Shown here in pieces: positions 59,795 to 64,000 of a stretch of 64,000 bases of DNA. The stretch's first letter is position 1. Every line of letters begins with the position of its first letter. A program made the translations under genes and the position numbers. Below the pieces are notes generated by a model that had not been told where the DNA came from, searched no databases, and saw only the letters and a program-made list of their open reading frames with translations. The stretch is taken from contig JAEWQP010000006.1 of NCBI GenBank assembly GCA_023399155.1, forward strand, positions 1-64,000, written 5' to 3'. Source of the DNA: Verrucomicrobiota bacterium (GTDB lineage Bacteria; Verrucomicrobiota; Verrucomicrobiia; Opitutales; Opitutaceae).

Positions 59795-60217
59795 ATGCAT
59801 CCGCCCATGAACATTCGCCCAGCTTCGCCCTACATGTTGATCTTCCGCGAGTCGTCGCCCGATGCCTACGGCGCGCTCTCGGCCGAGGAGCGACAGAAAC
59901 TCCTCGAGCAATGGAACGCCTGGTACGACGGCCTCGCCGCCGCCGGCAAGGTCCAGCACGGCCAGCCGCTCGAGCCCGGCGGCCGCGTGGTCCGGGAACG
60001 CCGCGTCACGGACGGTCCGTTTGCCGAATCCAACGAGGCGGTCGGGGGCTATTTTCTCCTGACGGTGTCCGATCTCGAGGAGGCCACGGCGATCGCGCAA
60101 CAGTGTCCCAGCCTTTCGCTGGGCATGAGCGTGGAAGTGCGCCCCGTGGCCGGGGCCTGCCCGGGGCTCGGCGTCCAGGGACGCCCGCTCGCGGCCGCCG
60201 AGCTGTCCCGGGCCTGA
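59795..60217 (+). CDS. YCII/DGPF-domain protein of an ECF42 pair
   Basis: 140 residues from ATG 59795 (136 from 59807). YCII pattern: PYMLIFRESSPDAYGALSAEERQKLLEQWNAWYDGLAAAGKV, then the diagnostic TDGPFAES and EAVGGYFLLTVSDLEEATAIAQQCP. DGPF proteins sit upstream of ECF42 sigma factors in many phyla; their role is unclear but the pairing is strong. Seven bases separate it from the sigma gene. Confidence 0.88.
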   Translation: MHPPMNIRPASPYMLIFRESSPDAYGALSAEERQKLLEQWNAWYDGLAAAGKVQHGQPLEPGGRVVRERRVTDGPFAESNEAVGGYFLLTVSDLEEATAIAQQCPSLSLGMSVEVRPVAGACPGLGVQGRPLAAAELSRA

Positions 60218-60224
60218 GTCACCG

Positions 60225-61547
60225 GTGGTGGATTTCGCAGCGACAAGCGCTCCGCGCTTCGTCGACGGCACGCCGCCTCCCCCGCGGGGCGCCACGCCGT
60301 CGGAGATCGTGGAGCATTTCTTCCGGCACGAGACGGGGCGCCTGCACGCGGCGCTCACCCGGATGCTCGGGCCGGGCAACCTCGCCCTGGTCGAGGATGT
60401 CGCCCAGGCCGCGCTGCTCCAGGCCATGCGCGTGTGGTCGATGGGTGGGGTGCCGCCAAACCCGTCCGCGTGGATCACCCGCGTGGCGGTGAACCTCGCG
60501 CGGGATGCCATGCGCCATCGGCGCATGGCCGCGGGCAAGGAACAGGGGATCATCACGCATCTTGAGCAGCAGCGCTCGACCGCGCCCGAGATCGGCGAGA
60601 GCGAGCCGGAAATCCGCGAGGACACGCTGCGCCTGATGTTCGTCTGCTGTCATCCCGCCCTCGCGCAGGACGCGCAGGTGATCCTCGCCCTCAAGGTCCT
60701 GGGCGGCTTCAGCACCCGCGAGATCGCCCGCGCATTCCTCGGCACGGAGGCGGCGATCGAGAAGCAGCTCACGCGCACCAAGGAACGGATACGCGATGCG
60801 GGCATCGCCTTCGAGATCCCGGCGGGGCCGGCCCTCGCGAGTCGGCTCGACGGCGTGCTGGCCACGCTCTATCTCATCTTCAACGAGGGCTACAAGGCCT
60901 CGGCCGGCGAGCGCCTGCTGCGCGAGGAGCTATGCCACGAGGCGATGCGGCTCACCGCCGTGCTGGTGGAGCATCCCGCGGGGAACTCCCCTCGCAGCCA
61001 TGCCCTCCTGGCCCTCATGCTCCTGACCGCGGCACGTTTCCCCTCGCGGCTCGATGAACACGGCGAGTTGCTCAGGCTGGACGATCAGGATCGGTCGCGG
61101 TGGGACGGCGCCCTGATCGAGCGGGGCCTGCGGCACCTCGTGCTCGCCGCCCGCGGTTCCGAGATGAGCGAGTATCACGTCCAGGCGGGCATCGCCGCGT
61201 GCCACTGCACAGCTCCGGATCATGCATCGACCGACTGGCGCCGGATCCGGCGGCACTATGACGACCTCTTGCGTCTCACCCCGTCCCCGGTTGTCGCCTT
61301 GAACCGGGCCGTGGCACTGGCCTACCTGGAGGGTCCGCAGGCCGGCCTCGACGCGATCGAGGCCATGGCCCAGCGCGACCGGCTGGATGGGAACTACCTG
61401 TTGCACGCCGTCCGGGGTGAGTTGTATTGGCGGCTTAATGACGAGCGGACGGCTGCGGCGTGCTTTCGCCGGGCGCTCCAGCTCGCCCAGGTCGGGCCGG
61501 AGCAATCGTACCTGACACGGCTCCTCGGACGCCTGGAGGCGACCTGA
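60225..61547 (+). CDS. ECF42-type RNA polymerase sigma factor with C-terminal TPR-like domain
   Basis: 440 residues from a GTG GTG start. Sigma region 2 (LVEDVAQAALLQAMRVWSMGGVPPNPSAWITRVAVNLARD) and region 4 (LALKVLGGFSTREIARAFLGTEAAIEKQLTRTKERIRD) occupy the first ~195 residues. The rest is the DUF6596/TPR-like extension of ECF42 (LYLIFNEGYKASAGERLLREELCHEAMRL, VVALNRAVALAYLEGPQAGLDAI, ERTAAACFRRAL). The extension regulates activity in characterised members, without a classical anti-sigma factor. Coupled to a DGPF gene. Confidence 0.93.
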   Translation: MVDFAATSAPRFVDGTPPPPRGATPSEIVEHFFRHETGRLHAALTRMLGPGNLALVEDVAQAALLQAMRVWSMGGVPPNPSAWITRVAVNLARDAMRHRRMAAGKEQGIITHLEQQRSTAPEIGESEPEIREDTLRLMFVCCHPALAQDAQVILALKVLGGFSTREIARAFLGTEAAIEKQLTRTKERIRDAGIAFEIPAGPALASRLDGVLATLYLIFNEGYKASAGERLLREELCHEAMRLTAVLVEHPAGNSPRSHALLALMLLTAARFPSRLDEHGELLRLDDQDRSRWDGALIERGLRHLVLAARGSEMSEYHVQAGIAACHCTAPDHASTDWRRIRRHYDDLLRLTPSPVVALNRAVALAYLEGPQAGLDAIEAMAQRDRLDGNYLLHAVRGELYWRLNDERTAAACFRRALQLAQVGPEQSYLTRLLGRLEAT

Positions 61548-61641
61548 GGCTCAGACACGCGCCGGAGCCGGCTGGAGAGACCCGCCTCCGGCCCGGGCTG
61601 TGACGCATGAACTCCTCCGGCGTCCGCGCCGGCGCGGCGCA

Positions 61642-63126
61642 TCAGACGCTGCCCTGCTCGACGGCGTTCATCAGATCCTCGAGTCGGAACGGCTTTGGTA
61701 GGCAGACGACCGGCCCGTGCCGTGTCTGGCGCAGGCCTCGCTCGGTGAGGCTCGCGGAAATCAGCACGATCGGCAGGTCGGTGCGGAACGTGCGCAGGGC
61801 ACCCACCAGCGCATGATCGTCCGTCGTGCCGACGGAATCGAGCACCGCCCCGGCCAGCGTTTCGGTGAACTTCGAGACCCACAGGACCATCTCCTCGGTC
61901 GACGTTCCCTGCAGGACGCGCAAGCCGCGGCGTCCCGCGGCCTCCTCGATGCCGTGGACGACATCGCGCTCATCCTCCATGAGGAGCAGGATGCGGTCGT
62001 GCTCGTCGGGCGTAGGCACGCCGACACGACGGCGAAGCACGGGCAGCGTGAGCCGGAACCAGGCACCGCCCTCGCCGTGATCGATGAGAGCGAGGTCGCC
62101 GTTGTGCGCGCGGGCGAGCGATCGCGCCGCCGAGAGGCCCAGGCCCCGTCCCGGCCCCTTCGTGGACTCATAGTTGTCGAAGATCCGCTCGCGCATGTCC
62201 TCGGCGACACCCGATCCGTTGTCGCGCACATCGACCACTGCATGGCCGCCGGGCTCGATGCGCCCGCTCACCGTGATCTGGGCGTCGGGGCGGCCAGCCA
62301 GCGCTTCGATCGCGTTGGTGATCAAGTTGAGCACGATCTCCAGGACCTGGCTCTCGTTGGCGAGCACTTCACAGTCGGCCAACTCATCGAGTTCGAGCTC
62401 CAGATGCACCTTCTCGCTGCGCACGGCCTCGAAACTGGCGAGCTTGCAGGTGTCGCGAACGAGCGAGACGAGGTTGAAACGTCGTGCCTCGGTCACCCGG
62501 CCGGTGCTGAAGTCGCGAAGGTTGCGGACCATCTCGGCCATGCGCGAGAGCACGCCTCGGAGTGATTCGGCCTCGGGCGCGCCGGCCGACGGAAGAAGGT
62601 CGGTCATCATCATCGCACCGCTGAGGAGATTGTTCATGTCGTGACAGATCGCGTCGGCCATGCGGCCGAGCGCGAGGGTTCGCTCGGAGCGCCCCTCCTC
62701 CCGGGTGCGCCGGAGAAGTTCCTCCTGGAGCCGCTTCTGCTCGGTCACGTCCACGCGCATGGCACAGTAGTAGGCGATGCGGCCCAGCTGGTCGCGGATC
62801 GGCGTGAGCGTGGAATCGACCCAGTAAAGGTGCCCGTCCTTGGCCCGGTTGCAGATCTCGCCCCGCCATGTGTCACCGCGCGCGATGGTGTGCCACATTT
62901 CGTGGTAAAACTCGGCGTCGTGCCGACCGGACTTCAGGATCCGGTGATTCTGCGCGACGAGTTCCTCACGCGTGTATCCGGAAATTGCTACGAAGGCGTC
63001 GTTGACGAACACGATCTGGCCCCGGATGTCGGTGATCGCGAAGATGCAGCTCGCATCGAGGAAATCATGGACCGCAGCGAGGAGGTAGGCCGGCAACTCG
63101 TGAAGGCTGGAGGCAGAAGCCGACAT
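61642..63126 (-). CDS. Hybrid histidine kinase, PAS-HisKA-HATPase-REC
   Basis: 494 residues, cytoplasmic. PAS at about residues 15-130 (ITDIRGQIVFVNDAFVAISGYTREELVAQN). The phosphoacceptor His lies in LGRMADAICHDMNNLLSGAM near 160. HATPase with NLITNAIEAL, DVRDNGSGVAED and GPGRGLGLSAARS. C-terminal receiver-like domain (ILLLMEDERDVVHGI ... AGAVLDSVGTTDDH ... LISASL ... CLPKPFRLEDL) keeps Asp and Lys. No partner regulator is adjacent. Divergent from the oxidoreductase gene at 63369. Confidence 0.92.
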   Translation of the reverse strand: MSASASSLHELPAYLLAAVHDFLDASCIFAITDIRGQIVFVNDAFVAISGYTREELVAQNHRILKSGRHDAEFYHEMWHTIARGDTWRGEICNRAKDGHLYWVDSTLTPIRDQLGRIAYYCAMRVDVTEQKRLQEELLRRTREEGRSERTLALGRMADAICHDMNNLLSGAMMMTDLLPSAGAPEAESLRGVLSRMAEMVRNLRDFSTGRVTEARRFNLVSLVRDTCKLASFEAVRSEKVHLELELDELADCEVLANESQVLEIVLNLITNAIEALAGRPDAQITVSGRIEPGGHAVVDVRDNGSGVAEDMRERIFDNYESTKGPGRGLGLSAARSLARAHNGDLALIDHGEGGAWFRLTLPVLRRRVGVPTPDEHDRILLLMEDERDVVHGIEEAAGRRGLRVLQGTSTEEMVLWVSKFTETLAGAVLDSVGTTDDHALVGALRTFRTDLPIVLISASLTERGLRQTRHGPVVCLPKPFRLEDLMNAVEQGSV

Positions 63127-63368
63127 AATGGGGGGATGAAGTTTACGAAATGGCGAAAGCGGCCGTGGTCAAGCGTGAGGAATGCGCGCGTGCGACGGTC
63201 TCCGGTCTGACGCAACGGTGGACCGCGCGTGCATTCTGCGCGTCCATCCGAATCTGGGGAGCTTCTGTCGCGGGGCGGGGAGTCTGGGGTGATTCGACGC
63301 AGGCGAAGAAACGCATCGCGCGATGAGGTTCCGTCCGGCACGTTGAAAGGCGATTTTTGCCCGTCCCC

Positions 63369-63968
63369 ATGCGCATTTCCGTCATCCTCGCCCATCCCCG
63401 CGCTGGCAGCTTCAACCACGCGCTCGCCCGGGCCGCGTCGCGGCGCCTCATCGCCAACGGCCACACCGTGGATTTCCACGACCTGCATCGGGAGAAGTTC
63501 GATCCGATCGTGCGGCCGGGCGAACTCTCGAGGCGCGCCCGGCTGCCGGCCTGGTTGCGACGCTATTGTGACGAAGCGGCCCGCGCGGACGGCTTCGTGA
63601 TCGTGCACCCGAACTGGTGGGGCCAGCCGCCGGCTGTATTGAAAGGTTGGATCGACCGCGTCCTGCGCGCCGACGTGGCCTACCGCTTCATCGAGGGGGA
63701 CGACGGCGAGGGTGTCCCGGTCGGCCTGCTCAAGGCCTCGGCTGCCGTCGTCCTGAACACCTCGAACACGCCGGAGACACGCGAGCGGGCGGTATTCGGC
63801 GATCCGCTTGGCGCGACCTGGGAGCGCTGCATCTTCGACCTCTGTGGCGTGCACACGGTGGACCGGCGCATGTTCGGTGTCGTGTGCACGAGCACGCTGC
63901 GCGAACGCCGGCGCTGGCTGCGCGAGGCCGAGGATCTCGTGAGCCGCAGGTTCGGAGTCGTCCGCTGA
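63369..63968 (+). CDS. NAD(P)H oxidoreductase, flavodoxin-like fold (YwrO/KefF type)
   Basis: 199 residues. MRISVILAHPRAGSFNHALARAASRRL, then VIVHPNWWGQPPAVLKGWIDRVL (FMN/substrate signature, near residue 80), YRFIEGDDGEGVPVGLL and VVLNTSNTPE. This is the NQO1/YwrO/KefF family of FMN quinone reductases. ATG 63369 follows an AAAGG at 63346-63350. The stop at 63966-63968 is within the window. Confidence 0.9.
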   Translation: MRISVILAHPRAGSFNHALARAASRRLIANGHTVDFHDLHREKFDPIVRPGELSRRARLPAWLRRYCDEAARADGFVIVHPNWWGQPPAVLKGWIDRVLRADVAYRFIEGDDGEGVPVGLLKASAAVVLNTSNTPETRERAVFGDPLGATWERCIFDLCGVHTVDRRMFGVVCTSTLRERRRWLREAEDLVSRRFGVVR

Positions 63969-64000
63969 GGCCCGCCGCGGCTCAGCGGCAGGCCTCGATC

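Overview
The window is GC-rich (roughly two thirds G+C by eye), densely coding bacterial chromosome. It has no phage, CRISPR or plasmid genes. Gene content and style suggest a member of the Verrucomicrobiota, most likely near Opitutaceae: a Gld-type ABC/GldG/DUF4340 operon, weak Shine-Dalgarno sequences, abundant intergenic palindromes of the cacggagacacgg type, TTTCAGCC leader repeats, and a plant/cyanobacterial-type IspH. No 16S gene is present, so this placement is an inference from gene families.

Layout. 1-7.6 kb, + strand: translation and RNA housekeeping (infB without its 5' end, rbfA, a DHH phosphoesterase, truB, ribF, tlyA, nadK). 7.8-13 kb, +: two proteins of unknown function, an orphan cheB with a degenerate receiver, pgsA, and ispH with a long N-terminal extension. 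13-18.2 kb, -: mobA, a DUF2071/GbsR-type operon with a perfect operator-like palindrome, an OsmC protein, dapF and cysE. At 18.6 kb: tRNA-Leu(GAG). 19.0-24.5 kb, -: a small membrane protein, then a compact seven-gene ECF sigma-factor operon. That operon encodes the sigma factor, a membrane anti-sigma factor with a CxxC exoplasmic domain, four proteins that include a Tat-exported nitroreductase and a Cys-rich exported protein, and a DUF4097 beta-repeat protein. 24.5-29.9 kb, -: dut, a TPR protein, lepB, a second NTF2-like secreted protein, an aromatic/aspartate aminotransferase with a clear terminator, and a LysR regulator. 30-37.3 kb, +: YceI, a receiver/hybrid-kinase/receiver cluster, a WYL regulator, two VOC proteins and a YdeI-like protein. 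37.4-39.9 kb, -: prfA and prmC, separated by a 224-bp triplication. 40.2-47.6 kb, +: a HAD phosphatase, the gld-type export operon and a TPR-like protein. 47.6-64 kb: mixed single genes and pairs (HugZ-like, EamA transporter, EF-hand protein, second OsmC, RNHCP protein, glycine-rich RRM protein, acyl desaturase with a P-loop-like partner, BNR-repeat protein with a MoaD-like protein, nucleotidyltransferase with a TIM-barrel isomerase, ECF42-type sigma factor with DGPF and VOC proteins, a hybrid histidine kinase, and a flavodoxin-fold oxidoreductase).

Most interesting. (1) The ECF operon at 19.6-24.45 kb looks like a self-contained envelope redox or metal stress response, with a sensor domain on the anti-sigma factor and mostly exported effectors. 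(2) Three tandem 224-bp copies of the prfA-prmC junction form an unbroken chain of overlapping stop/start codons from the prfA stop to the prmC start. (3) Several distinct intergenic inverted-repeat elements occur: a MITE-like element with 12-bp terminal repeats and a possible 8-bp target duplication at 25.1 kb, a dispersed palindrome family, and a perfect 18-bp inverted repeat that gives prfA and its divergent neighbour near-identical leaders. I see no single gene cluster that is certainly a new system. The ECF operon is the best candidate.
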